Assembly (NCBI GenBank): GCA_002786065.1
Contig: NHNY01000009.1
Location: 62,001 to 126,000 of the forward strand
Reading direction: 5' to 3'
DNA from: Microcyclospora pomicola
Taxonomy: Eukaryota > Ascomycota > Dothideomycetes > Capnodiales
DNA length: 64,000 bases
The stretch's first letter is position 1; every line of letters starts with the position of its first letter. The position numbers and the translations under genes are program-made. The notes beneath the pieces are model-generated. The model saw only the letters and a list, made by a program, of their open reading frames with translations. It was not told the DNA's origin and searched no databases. Positions 9,512-21,124 of the stretch are shown piece after piece.

Positions 9512-10630
9512 GGCGGAATGTGTGAGAGGAGGGCATCACCCACGCTATCTATGACGAAACGACTGTTTGACTAGTCTACAAGGATCCTTGATCGAACGGC
9601 GCGAACAAGACAGATCCCTTGGGGCATATCTGCTTCAATAAGGCCATCCAGTGGCCTCCTGTTGTGCACGTCTTGCGAGGAGGGAAGGCGGGCATTTGGA
9701 GGCTACACTCAAGGATATGTGCTCATGTCTCTTACGACCATGTGGGCTCGGCGACCAAGAAGTCACAGAAGGCTCACCCCATTTCAGTCACGGCTTGAGG
9801 CCTGCATTGTGTGTCATTGCACATAAGTGATCTGAGGTTAATCCCATAGTTACATTACGGAACATGAAAATTACGAATAGACAGAATAGGCCGTTAGAAT
9901 CGTAGTAGTAGTCGATACTATGAACACTCGGTCTATCAATGTCTGGACCGTGCATCGTGAGCTTTATGTAGCTTACACCAGCTTTCAAGAATAGCGCAAC
10001 AACACCTTGTCTTCATACGCATGGCTCATGCTTAAAACATGCGATGAACAGCGCACTCTGAACGGCGCCTACAGTGGGAGATTTGCCACTTCACGATGTT
10101 AAATGTGAACAGCCGTGTCCCCTGATATCTGAAGTAGGATGCGTACCTTATGAATTGGGAAGCTGTGTGAACTTGCCTCAAAGCAGTTGCGGCACGTGCT
10201 CGCTGCATCACCTCCGACTTCAACAACTCTCCTACAACACAATCTCGACTCATCAACACTCTCTTCCGCCAACACGGTGCCTCCCTCTCACAATTACGAG
10301 TCACTGCGCTCATCGCAGCCAGTGGCATCTGCATCAACTCCCGCGAAAAGCGCACATTCATCCTCTTCCGACCACATCTTTGCCGACGAAGCTTTGCGCA
10401 TTTTGATAACGACACCATCGACGTTGGGCAAACCCTCCACCGTGGCGATCGCAACCATCTGACGTTAGGTACGTCGAGCGACAACCATTGTGGTATTCGC
10501 GTATGAACCATTAGTCAAGTGGCATGACACTACGCATCCTTTCCTGGGAGTGCTATTGCATACGACTCCGCCGAGCGAATACATGGTCAGAATCCTTGCT
10601 AATGGTAAACTCACAGTCCTCAACACTGTT
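9512..10630. other. Intergenic; probable 5' UTR intron of the next gene
   Basis: 1.1 kb between TOA2 and the large disordered-protein gene. A good donor (GTACGT at 10469) and an acceptor (CACAG ending 10616) suggest a 148-nt intron in the 5' UTR just before the ATG at 10631. Open frames across 10100-10470 look like chance. Confidence 0.4.
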
Positions 10631-13600
10631 ATGGCAGAGCAGGTAAACCACAATGTGGTAACCGGGTCTCAGTCAGCAACTGCCTCTTCGGCACTTGCTG
10701 ACGTTGTATCGAACACACTCAACACCACCTCCGCCGCTGCCGGTACAACACTCACCAGCACTGTCCCGAACGACGCGAAGACGACGACCTTTGAATCCTC
10801 GATCCACAAAGCAGACACGGTGGCGGAAGATCATGCGGCAGATCCAAGTGCTGGAGAAGCTGTTGAGAAACCCGTCCACGTGCAGTCCAACCAAGCTGCT
10901 TCTCATACGAGCGATGGAATAGACAGGGTACAAGTGGAACCGTTGCAAGGAGAGGAAATGTCGGGGGAGACGGGCAACGGAGGGCCCGAAGGCTCCGCAG
11001 ATAATGGTGTTCAGTCCGAGACTGATGCAAGCAGAGGTGATGTCTCGGAGCATCACAAAGAACATAATCGTACCAACTCGGTTAAGAAGCCGACGACTTT
11101 TAGCAAAGTCTCTGTCACGAAGACCTTTTTGGCAAAGTCTGCAACACCTGTCCCGGTGGCTGCTAAACAAGGAGAAAAGCTCGCGACTACGGGCGCGCCT
11201 GCAGCTCTTGTAGCTAGACCGAGACTTGTGGCAAAATCGGGCAGCGGTCTTCAAAATCTACAGAAACCGCGTGTCGGGGTTGAGACCACAGGAGGCCCAG
11301 ATGCGAGTAAGGTCTGGAACAAGAACCGACGTAGGTGAACTGTAAATTCGCGAGGAGTATCGTTGCTGACTACATCATAGCCGTGGCGCCGCCACCACCG
11401 AAGCATCTCACGGACGAGGAATTGAAGCAGCAGTACGGCATCCACTTAGCCACGCGCCTACAAAGCGATGAAAACGGCAAAGACTCGAAGTGGGCTGATA
11501 TTGACGATGACGATGATGATTGGGTACCAGAAGCTGTGGTGTGGATGGATGGCACGAAATCTTCTCTTGCGCCAGTAGAGCCAGAGCCCGAACCAAAGCC
11601 GGAAATCGTAGTTTCTGTGAAAGCAGCAGAACCAACGAAGCCAGACCTGTCGAAGCTGAAGAAGGCCACAATAGTCAGCACGGGTCCTCCGAAGACGATT
11701 CTGAAGCCAGGCATTGCAGCGCAGCAGGTCAAGCAGCAAAGTGGAAGCGCCATCTCTGCAGGGCTTGAAAAGCCTTCGCTGAAGGCGAAGAGTCCAGCAC
11801 CAACCCCAGTCAAGTCTCCATGGGCACCGATTCCGCCTGTCGCAGCAGCATCACCGATAGAGTTGCCAGTTCAGCAAACAAAGCCACCGCCACAGAGTGT
11901 ACCTATGGCATCACAGGACGCCCGATCGTACGAAATGGCACCACCCGCTGCACCTGCTCGCGAGATTGCGGCAGACACATTCGATAGGTCATGGCGAGAA
12001 GGCGAGGGGGGTTCACGTGAATTGTTCAACTCTGCCAATGGCCGCTATGAGCCAGCTCCAGAGGGCCGGCGCAGCTCGATGAAGCCCGAAAGTACATACC
12101 GCAAGCCCGCTGTTCTGCAACGACCATCGCAAACGGCCGCACATCCATCAGAGTCTTCTGGGACGCTACAAGCTCGCGGTAGCGGGCAGATGGACGGTAG
12201 TTCATGGCAACGTAGACGTGGTTCGAGCATCAGCCAAGGCAGTAGTCTGGCAACGGGTAGGCGTCCATCAGTGTCAAGCAAAGGCGCTGATCAACAGGTC
12301 AGCCATGAAAGACCTGGCAGCTTTGTGCCGGAATCGCAGCCTCAGTCGGCTACACATTCAGCTGGCGGAGACCATACGTTTTCTCAACAGTCACCTTGGA
12401 GCCAGCAAATGCCAGCTGTGCCGGTGTCCACTTCAGACACCAGCGCAACAGTCGCCACCCCTGAAGGCGAAGACCCTGTCAAGGTCCAAGAGCGCGTAAT
12501 GAAGGAGAAGCGGGAGGCTGCGAAAGCACGCCGCTTGGAAGAAGAGGCACGAATGGAGCAGGAGAAGCAAGAGAGGCTGAAGACACGCCTCGCTGCATTA
12601 GCTGGTGCAGGCAAGTCACGAAAGGAGCGTGAGGCAGAAGCATCGTCGACAGCACCAGCCGTGGCCGAGAAGTCGGAACCGCCCTCCGTACCCGAGACGA
12701 TGCTCGAGAATTCGCATGTGAAAGCGGAAGCTGGACCTGGCCCATCGGAGGCCAAAACCAGCGCATCGAATGTGGAGCAGACCGCGGGTGAAGCTGCACT
12801 ACTCGTCGCGGAAGTGAAGCTCCCGTCTCCTGTATTGCCGGCTCCTCCGTCTGTTGCTGCTTCGGCGCCGCCACCGCCGCCGCCAGGCCCCGAGCGCTCG
12901 GACGTTACACAACGCCAAGCCCCGCGACCTCACCTTTCACCACGGGCACATGCACGCACAACATTCGGACAACAATCGTCACAGTTCAACCGTGCATCCA
13001 CCTCATCTTTGCCGTCTCCAGCAGACCGCAAAAGCCAACCGTTCGTGCGGTCACCTCTGGCTGGCGCCGATTCATTCTCCTCCTGGGCCACACTCACACC
13101 GAGCAGCAACAACGTTTGGGGTAGTTCTGGCTTTGGCAACGGCACATTCGAGTCGTCTAACAGCTTCGCCCCGTTGCAGCAGAGCACTGGGCTTCCCCCA
13201 CCCCCAGGAATGAGTCGTATTTCACCGCAGTCCTTCAATCCAGAATCACGTTCACCCAGCCTGCAACATCAACAGCTAGCAGACCAACAGCGCACGTTTC
13301 CACCCCCTCCGGGTATTGAGCCTCGTCAGGAAAACTCGTGGACTCAGTCTCGAGGAACCGGGGCACCGACCACATCAGGATTCAATCGACGCGACAATCT
13401 CCCAGCACCAATCGGTCCACCGTCACGTGCTCATCAACATCAAGCAGCTATGTCGACCCCAGCAGATAAATGGCAGAAGGCTGCACAGTATCTTCCTACA
13501 CAATATCAGCATGAAGCTGCAGCGGCTGCCGCTGCGCAAAAGGAGAAAGACGGTGCACAGGCTCCACCACCTCCCGACACGATCAAGGAGACATTCAAGC

Positions 13601-14976
13601 AAACTACCGCTGGCTCAAGGCTTGGCGGCCCACGCAGATATGCCAATCCTGAGTACACAATTCACGATGTAGAAGGCTCCAGAAAGGTCTCTTCGCTCAG
13701 TCCAGCACCTCCAAGCGCACAGACACAACCGTCAGGGCCGTTCTCAACTGCCTCGCCGCTCAACGGGTCGTGGAAACAGCCTACTGAAAACACTGTTCGC
13801 ATACCTGACGGCTCTCTCAATCCTGCCCACGGAGGTCTACCAGTTCAACAACCGCCGATTGCGCCACCCACTGTACAAAAGGTATTGACACCTCCATACC
13901 AAGGTGCCAATTTCCCAACCGCACCGCTCGCACCTATCCTCGAGCTCGGAGACTACTCCCCACCGCCGCCAGAGGTGTCCTCTTACCCAACCTACCATGG
14001 TGCCTCCGCTCGTCCGACCGTCAAGTTACCGCCTCCGCCACCCGTCGTCAAGCTCCCTCCGGCGGCGGCATCCCTGTCCGCTCAGCAAGCCAACGCCATC
14101 ATGCCGCACAACGTTCGCGCACAACCCAGCTGGGGCCCATCCGGAGTATCTCGTCCAATTGTGATGAACGAAGCCTGGCAAGCACGGTTTAATGGGCTGT
14201 TCAACCGGACTTCGATCCACACAGAAGTGCCTCCATCACCACCAAGGACTCCACCAAAGTCACACGACCCTGTGCTTGCGGTTGCTTCTTCGAGTAAGGC
14301 TCCAATGGACGACTCGGCTCACCGGGCTCAAGCGACGGTGTCACTGCCTTGGAAGAGAACGTCATTCGCGAATGATGGGTTTGTCATCGACACAAGCAGC
14401 GATGTGGTGTCAAAGCCTGCAATTGATGACATCTTCAGCGAAGAATTGAGCTTCGGGTCGTTGCCAAAGGTCCGAGTCCCTCGCAATCCCCGTTACAACG
14501 CTGCACTTCGCTCTCAGAAGTCTCACCACAACATGCTGAAATCGCAATTCAACTCGAAGTTGCACAAGGCGATCGAGATTAGCTCGAAACCTGAATTGGA
14601 CGTGATGGACATCATGTTCAAGCACCATGCTGGATACTTCGTCAAAATACCCCGGACGAAACTGAACAATCGTTTCATCAAGCACCTTCCCGGCGATCGA
14701 GCACCTGGAGGTGCACACAAGGAGCGGAAAGTGTCGCGGAAAGTGTCGAAGGTGAAGGACACCAACGAGACAGCTACGAACGCTCCGACAACAGACACGC
14801 AGGCTGCCGATACCAAGGGCAAAACCAGCCAGAAGAACCATGCGCCATCGTCGACCTCAGCCGCAGTCGTTGGTGGCAAGGCCGGCAAAGACCACAGCAA
14901 GAGAAAGTCTACGTGGAACACGCAGAAAGGTCAAGCCAAGACTCCAACGGCAGCAGCAGCAGTGGTGAAGTCTTAG
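10631..14976 (+). CDS. Large disordered conserved fungal protein, function unknown
   Basis: Two exons, 10631-11330 and 11381-14976, joined by a 50-nt intron (GTAGGT..CATAG with GCTGAC branch), give 1431 residues. I do not recognise a catalytic domain. Landmarks: a proline-led block right after the splice (NRPVAPPPPKHLTDEELKQQ, then YGIHLATRL) and SKWADIDDDDDDWVPEAVVW with six aspartates; a charged helical stretch VMKEKREAAKARRLEEEARM around residue 615; long Pro/Ser/Gln regions with several PPPPGI/PPPPGM motifs; and a basic, ordered-looking C-terminal part (PKVRVPRNPRYNAALRSQK; DVMDIMFKHHAGYFVKIPRT). The PPPPG and W-A-D-(I)-D features suggest a scaffold or RNA-associated protein, but this is inference. 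The start at 10631 is the first ATG after the apparent UTR intron; upstream frame lacks a convincing initiator. Confidence 0.75.
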
Positions 14977-15613
14977 CGAGACTCATCATGGAGTTGACGT
15001 AAGAGACTTCGTGGAGTCCATCATTCACGTTGTTGATGTTTTCGCGCGCAATGAAAGCGTTGATAAGGCTGCGGATTGGCAGACGCAACACAAGATTTTG
15101 CTTGTTGCAGCGACGGTCAAAGGACAGCGGTCATATTGAGCGCCGCAACAAGAGAAGCCGTGTGTATCAGTGCTAGCAAATGTGTACTTTTAGCCTTCGA
15201 GACTTTTCACCTGATCCAAGCACATCAGTGCATACATGTACCTTGACTTACTTTTCATCTACCTTCTTCAGTTACATCGACCTTGATATCTCGATTCGAA
15301 GTGCAACCAGTAGTAACGCTAGATTGCACCTAACCTGAACCCGCGCTAGCGAAGCTTCCAGCTTCTCACTCAGCGTCATTGACCTCATCATCTACCAAAC
15401 GACCACAGCTCAGGCATTGTTGCGGGATGATTCATGAATTCGATGACGTCCACACGAAAGCACCACGTTAAGTACTAAACATTTGTTTCCCGTTGAGCAA
15501 TCTCTTTGACTTTTGCACCATCGTATCGTCTCGTAACTCGTAAGACCACATCCACCATAGCTTCCAAACTCCACCACCGGCTCTCGCACTATTCGCGAAT
15601 CCTCTCGCGCAGC
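14977..15613. other. Intergenic, promoter of the Alr4036-type gene
   Basis: 637 bp between two plus-strand genes. The reading frame of the next gene stays open about 100 nt upstream of its ATG, but only from a non-ATG codon. Confidence 0.5.
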
Positions 15614-16444
15614 ATGGCTTCCACCTCCGCCGCCGCGCCCTCTTCGCCAGCGCCCTGGCGCGCCGCCTTCCTCGACGACATCAACAGCATGGACAGCCCG
15701 GAGCTGGTGTTCAGCAGTCTGCAGCCCGCCCCGGCTGGATCGACGGTGCCTTACATCCCCCGCGCTCGCTACTGCATCTACCGCGGCATGTGGGCGGAGC
15801 TGCCGAGCAACAAGCACAACACCGCGGAGCGCAATCCGGCGTGCTTCGCGAGCGAGCTGCCGACGTTCACGACGGACGTGCGCATGCAGAAGGTGTTTCA
15901 GGTGTTTGCCAGCTCGGCGGGCAAGGCGGATGACGAGTCGTTGGTGCAGGGCAGTGGAGGCGGAGGGCCGTGTGAGGCGGTGTGGTGGGTGAAGGGCGAA
16001 CGGATGAAGCAGTGGCGGGTGAAGGGGGAGGCGTTTGTGGTGGGGCCGGACATCGAGGGGAGCGGAGAGGAGAGCAGTGGGGTGCGGACGGTGAAGAGCG
16101 AGATCGGATCACGGATGCGGACGGTGGAAGAGCAGGGAAAGGAGGACTGGAGCTGGCTGAAGGAGGTGACTGGACACTTTGGAAACTTGTCCCCTGGCAT
16201 GAGAGGATCGTTCAAGGCGCCACCGCCGGGGATGCCCAAGGGCCAGCCATACGATGAAGAGAAGCTGCAGCTGGGCGCCAAGGTCGAAGAGAATGAGGAT
16301 GAGGTCGCGCGCAAGAACTTCCGGGTCGTCATCATCAAGCCTGAGGAAGTCGAGAGCTTAGACTTGAGCGACCCGGCGCAGGCGAAGCGGATGATGTACA
16401 AGTACGAAGATGGGTCGTGGAGCGAGACGGAGACGTGGCCGTAG
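15614..16444 (+). CDS. Pyridoxamine 5'-phosphate oxidase-like, Alr4036-type FMN-binding protein
   Basis: Single exon, 276 residues from the ATG at 15614. The N terminus (PAPWRAAFLDDINSMDSPEL), the segment RARYCIYRGMWAELP and the module VWWVKGERMKQWRVKGEAFVV are the signature of the Alr4036 FMN-binding branch of the split-barrel flavoproteins. The family also keeps a helical C terminus, seen here as PGMRGSFKAPPPGMPKGQP and a Y-K-Y-E-D-G-S-W-S-E end. Members bind FMN and are annotated as putative pyridoxamine 5'-phosphate oxidases, but vitamin B6 activity has mostly not been shown for this branch. An insert of glycine- and serine-rich residues near 115-125 looks like a loop. The frame is open upstream without an ATG, so a longer non-AUG form targeted to mitochondria is possible but unproven. 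Confidence 0.85.
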   Translation: MASTSAAAPSSPAPWRAAFLDDINSMDSPELVFSSLQPAPAGSTVPYIPRARYCIYRGMWAELPSNKHNTAERNPACFASELPTFTTDVRMQKVFQVFASSAGKADDESLVQGSGGGGPCEAVWWVKGERMKQWRVKGEAFVVGPDIEGSGEESSGVRTVKSEIGSRMRTVEEQGKEDWSWLKEVTGHFGNLSPGMRGSFKAPPPGMPKGQPYDEEKLQLGAKVEENEDEVARKNFRVVIIKPEEVESLDLSDPAQAKRMMYKYEDGSWSETETWP

Positions 16445-18829
16445 ACCGTCGATAGATGCACAGTATGAGCTTGCTGAAGAGGCTGCCTTCTTGGAAAGAT
16501 GCTCCAACCTTTTGACTTGGCGGTATATTATCATGTACTTCTGCCTGGTGCTGTTTGGGATGGATCGTGAGGAACTATTACCGATCGAACCTTGACACAC
16601 TCAATATTTGATCAGGCATATCCGTGAAACCGTCGTGCCTGACTTCACCACTAGTAGCATCTGAATACGTCCAATGCTGGATAGGCAATCGTCCCGGCAG
16701 GATATTACTCCACTCCGCAAACGGCCGCATGTTCTACGGAGAGACAGGGGATCCCGCGGGAGATCTCACGGAGAGAACGATTGAAAGCCACGGCTCGAAG
16801 AAGTGAAGATGAAGACATTGGCACAGTTCCAGGACGACGGAAGATGGCACCACAGAGGCAGGCGTTTGCACTGTGACGTGAGCTTCAGAGTGAGGATATG
16901 GGTTCAAATTTCGATCCCTGATCGGCGATTGTGTCGAACATGGCAGCGGGCCAACTTGGTCGGCGCGCCAAAGGCTCTCTGCATAACGAATTGCGTCCGC
17001 AGCAATGTCGAAGAGGGTGGTATATGAGGACACTAAGTTTTGGTCGCCGTACGCGTGAGCATACATACCTGTGAAATCCACTTTTGGGACTCTGTACATG
17101 CTCAGAGCACTCTCGGCCCTGCCTGGCTCATACTTATGTTTGAGCTTGAGACCGCAAATCCGCACCATAAGGTAAGTAAGTAAGGTAGCTTGGCAGATTA
17201 GCATCTCCTGCCAGCGATATGATCAGCAGCGATTGAATTAGCGTCTGCGACGGCGTAAGGCCAAAGCGGTGAGGCGGGAGGCACAGATGTATGCTCTCAG
17301 TACTCGCTTCGGCACTTTGCGATTCTGACTTGCCGGTTGATGCTATCAATCTGGAATGAGTGTTCTTTGCGATGTGGACATTGCAAATCTGCACTTTGGC
17401 AGGCGTATTGATCACTGGACAACCACCACACAGACAATGTTCGAGTATAGTCGCTGACACCGCGAGTACTGCAGGGCAATCGAGCGTAGTCGACATTAGT
17501 GCATGTGTACTATGGATTCGCGTCTACGAATCGCTGGCTCGGAAGACTTGTGTCGGGGCGACGTCTCCGCGCGTCTGTCCGAACGCCTCCGACTGTTGAC
17601 ACGCTGGATAGTGTAGCGCCAGAGATGACGACGCCGATGCAGGGCCGTGATTATTAACGTGTAGCTATGGCGAGATCCTGACTACGGATGAAAGGAAGCA
17701 CAGCGGGACTCGGCTACGTCTGTTGTGTGCTGCTCGGTGAGGTTGACATTGTTTCCAGGTTCCTGTCGGCCAAGCACAATCCGCCGAGGAGGTCTGGGGA
17801 TTGTGCGTAAGCGACGATGCAGCAGCACACCCGACATCAACCATAATACTCCGATATCACGCACGCTCTCTCGTCTAGGTGCAGGATGTCGCGAAGATCG
17901 CAGTCGTGACCGGTTGGGGATGAGACGCATATGCGTGGAGAAGAACCATAGGTGTCGATAACAGTCTACATTCGTCGTGAGTGACGAGGTGTGCAGCAGA
18001 TAGAGTTTCTGCCTGCAGGCTCTTGCCGTTCCGGCCGTATCGCTAGTCCGGATGCGGTCAATAAGCAGACACGACGAGAGATGATCGAAGGATCATCATC
18101 TACCACCTGCACGGGTCTGCCCACCTCTCCATCCTCGCTACGAACAGTCTGCAGGCTTTCATCTCCTCGTCTGCCCACATGTGGTCAACGTGGAAGCACT
18201 CGAGGCAGTGATCGACGTGAACGGTTCCTTGAATGCCCCAATACGCTCTCTTATCTGGATGCTGGAGATGAATCGAGGTGGTGTGCTCAATCAGAATCCA
18301 TGTCGTCTGGCCACAATCAGACCCAAGGATCCGGGTCCGGCATCCTCCTTCTCATCACGATGTATGTTCGGCGACGCCATGTCAGCAGAATGGTGCAGTG
18401 TTGGCAGTCAGCAGTCCACTGGAGAGGGGTTGGTATCGACGTAAGGATCGTCGTAGCTCGCATTGATCTTTCGTCCAATTCACAGTCCTGGAGTATCGAC
18501 TGGACGAATTGTTGGACGTCTCCCATGCTGCAGACGATCCACTACAGGATCATGCACCCATGTCAACCCAGAGAGGAAACGAGCGCAATGAACAGCTTGC
18601 TGTGGTTCGACCCGCGTGGGCGAAGCAGACATACACGAGTCGCTATAGACATCTGAGCCCACATTGTCTCATCCCAGCCAGTTGGAGCACGAATCCGCGG
18701 GCCTGTCCCTGTCACCGGCGTTCTCGTAGCAGTGCTCGATGTCAGGATGAACGTCGTGGTGCAGTAATGCTCACTCCACCATCTTTGGAGGACGTAGCGA
18801 CGCATCATGCGTGGGTTCATGTCAGTTAC

Positions 18830-18847
18830 GTGTCCGTCGACGGACAC
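18830..18847. repeat. 18-bp perfect palindrome GTGTCCGTCGACGGACAC
   Basis: The nine bases GTGTCCGTC are followed directly by their reverse complement, about 465 bp upstream of the ATG at 19312. Such dyads are the form bound by dimeric fungal Zn2Cys6 factors, but no factor can be named. Confidence 0.6.
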
Positions 18848-18984
18848 ATTATTGAACGAGCGAATGATCGACTACGGCAAAGTCTATTTCGCCATGAAAA
18901 GGTGCTAGATGAGCAGCGCGCATCACTGCCGAATATAGCAACACGATGGGCAGCTTGGCTTTGGCTTGCGCTGCCGACGGGACG

Positions 18985-19125
18985 CCGCCTCCCATCTCCG
19001 CGCCTCACCTTCTTCTCCCACTACTCACTCCACACTCTTCCCTCTCACCTCCACTCTGCCACCCACCACCTCCCACGACATCACACCACGACTCGAACAT
19101 CTCTTCTTCTTTCCTTCTGTATCTG
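18985..19125 (+). promoter_or_regulatory. CT-rich leader before gene at 19312
   Basis: Around 140 bases very rich in C and T on the plus strand, ending roughly 190 bp before the start codon. Pyrimidine tracts like this often precede transcription start sites in filamentous fungi. Confidence 0.45.
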
Positions 19126-19311
19126 CCCTTTCACGTTCGCCAGCCGAATCGTGCACTCCGTATCCAAACATTCCCTCTTATTCTGACTGTCGGGTACTGG
19201 TGCTGGCGCTGGATTGCTCCATCCCTCCCATCTACAACTCTACCCCGGAATCGTTATTACTGGATGTCTAGAGCCTACCTGTATCAACTGCGATAGTATT
19301 ATTGCTTCGCC

Positions 19312-20379
19312 ATGCCTCACGAGGCTTTGAAATGTTTCACTTCGCTGCTCGAGCACGTCCCCACCTGGATCGCGGACCTGGAACACATCTTGGGCACGGC
19401 GACCGACCGACAACATGACCTCCTCACCACTGAGCAACCTGTGCCCAGTCTGACGGAAAAACGATCCAAGTCTTCCTCTCTCAAGTCTCGCTGGTCGAAG
19501 AGAAGCACGCAGAAGAATGAAGTGGTGGTACCAAGCACATCCGATGCTACAATGCTGCGAACACAAATCCCACATATGACCGAGGCCGACATGCTACGAC
19601 TTCGTCAACGCAAACGCAAGACCATGTCCGCCAAATCCGGCGGTCCCTCTGGACCACCCCGGTTCCGGTCGAAGGGCCTTGTCGTCATCTACTACGACAG
19701 CGAGGTGCAAAAGCGTTTCGAGACAGTAGTCCGTGCCGTGGGAGGATGCCGTAATTCCATCAGGAAGGGCAAGATGGCTACCAAGGTGGATGCTCTTTCG
19801 CGGACAGGATCGAGTAGCAGTAGTGAAGGAGATATCAGCAGTGCTGGGGAAGATGGCGAGATAAGATTCGGCAAACTCAACTACAAGTCCACTCGGAACC
19901 CTGGCCGCAGGACGTTCGCAAAGACGGACGACACCGAAATCTTCGACAAAGTGGATGGCTTGTTGGACAAAGGCCAGCTACTGTGCGAGAAGGCAGCCCA
20001 CCAGATACTCCGCGATGGAGATTGCGCGGTGGAGCTTCACAAGGCCCGGGAACATTTCGAGGACGTCATCAAGCTCGCCAAGGAAGAAATCCCCATTCTC
20101 GAGAGGAAAGTCGCAAACGCCAAAGCTCGTGAACGACGCAGCGAAGAGCGAGTAATTTCATCAAGGCCGGAACCTCTGCGGCCAAGCGTCAAGACTGTCG
20201 AGGTCCCGAATTTCGTCACCATGCTGTCCATGTCAAGTCATGCCCCACTCGAGGTCGACCTAGAAGCCGATGACGACTCTGATGGTACAGACAACGCCGA
20301 CGGTGACTGCAGCTTTCCTGTGTTGCCTCCAACAATAGGAAGATATCGAATGCAGACCTCGAGGTTATATGCCGGCTGA
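19312..20379 (+). CDS. Conserved-looking fungal protein of unknown function
   Basis: Single exon, 355 residues. I do not recognise the family. The N terminus (MPHEALKCFTSLLEHVPTWI, then ADLEHIL) is hydrophobic and helical, followed by a basic, Ser-rich linker with RLRQRKRKTMSAKSGG. A compact-looking block RFRSKGLVVIYYDSEVQKRF at about 122-141 is followed by VVRAVGGCRNSIRKGKM, and helices at 205-270 include DKVDGLLDKGQLLCEKAAHQ and ILERKVANAKARERRSEERV (coiled coil). The C terminus is acidic and ends with a short ordered motif. There is no signal peptide or membrane span, so it is probably cytosolic or nuclear. It lies downstream of an unusually long upstream region, which may mean complex regulation. 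Function is left open. Confidence 0.75.
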   Translation: MPHEALKCFTSLLEHVPTWIADLEHILGTATDRQHDLLTTEQPVPSLTEKRSKSSSLKSRWSKRSTQKNEVVVPSTSDATMLRTQIPHMTEADMLRLRQRKRKTMSAKSGGPSGPPRFRSKGLVVIYYDSEVQKRFETVVRAVGGCRNSIRKGKMATKVDALSRTGSSSSSEGDISSAGEDGEIRFGKLNYKSTRNPGRRTFAKTDDTEIFDKVDGLLDKGQLLCEKAAHQILRDGDCAVELHKAREHFEDVIKLAKEEIPILERKVANAKARERRSEERVISSRPEPLRPSVKTVEVPNFVTMLSMSSHAPLEVDLEADDDSDGTDNADGDCSFPVLPPTIGRYRMQTSRLYAG

Positions 20380-21124
20380 GCATAGATACATCCAACTCCG
20401 CCGAGAATATCTCACCGTCTTGGTTCTTCAATCTCCTCGACCTGAATTCCCTCCCTTACCTCGATCCGCGTTTCGAGCGAAGATCTACAGCATAGCGTCG
20501 CAGTGTATACTTTTTCTTATCTGGTTGGGCGATTGAAGCCTGGAGTTCGGGGAAACATGGTGTGGGCGAGGCATGACATTGGCCCAGCGTTCATTTGAGA
20601 TCACGGTCATGGAAACTCACGGACGGTTTCTTATTCCCTTTCCATCTACTCCAGTCAAACAGACATCTCATATCTATCTGATCATCAGGAATCTACTGAC
20701 ATATGCTGGTCCTTCCTTGAAGCATTCACTGTGCTACTACTGTTCTCATGGTGATTCCATTCCGTACTGTACGCGTCACATCACGCGTGTGGTTCAGATT
20801 CCGATCTGGAAATCGTCACGTCCGCCTGATCACGACTTGACCTCGTGCAGCAACTTCCTCCCCTGCGCCCGTACATCACCTCATGCATCAGGTATCCTGT
20901 CATTCCCATCTTCACATACCGCTACTGCCACTCACATTACTCACCTGTCCTTGTCTCCCACCCAACATGACCCGGGACGCATGATCAATATACTTCGCTT
21001 CTTCACGATCCATCTGAACTATCCCTAACAGCGTCGTCCTTGCAATCCAGCTTCACCCACTGCCTTCGCTGAAGATCCGCCGCCACCCCCATCCATACTC
21101 TTTGCTCGCTCGGCGGACCGCTCA
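20380..21124. other. Intergenic
   Basis: 745 bp of 3' flank and promoter between two plus-strand genes. Pyrimidine-rich around 20860-20970. No gene supported. Confidence 0.5.

Larger units (their letters stand above)
16445..19311. other. Long intergenic region (2.9 kb) upstream of an unknown gene
   Basis: No gene could be supported on either strand. The longest open frames (17991-18656 and 18509-19186) have biased, non-domain sequence. It ends in a pyrimidine-rich leader (18985-19125) typical of fungal transcription starts, so much of it is probably promoter of the gene at 19312. An 18-bp perfect palindrome lies at 18830-18847. Confidence 0.5.

Noticed and set aside
16890-16960. tRNA-like T-loop (GGGTTCAAATTTCGATCCC)
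   Set aside because: The stem around TTCAAAT cannot form five pairs with a seven-base loop, and no matching acceptor, D-arm or anticodon arm was found.
18509-19186. 225-residue plus-strand frame upstream of the gene at 19312
   Set aside because: Its end is the CT-rich leader translated as Ser/His/Leu; no recognisable fold.
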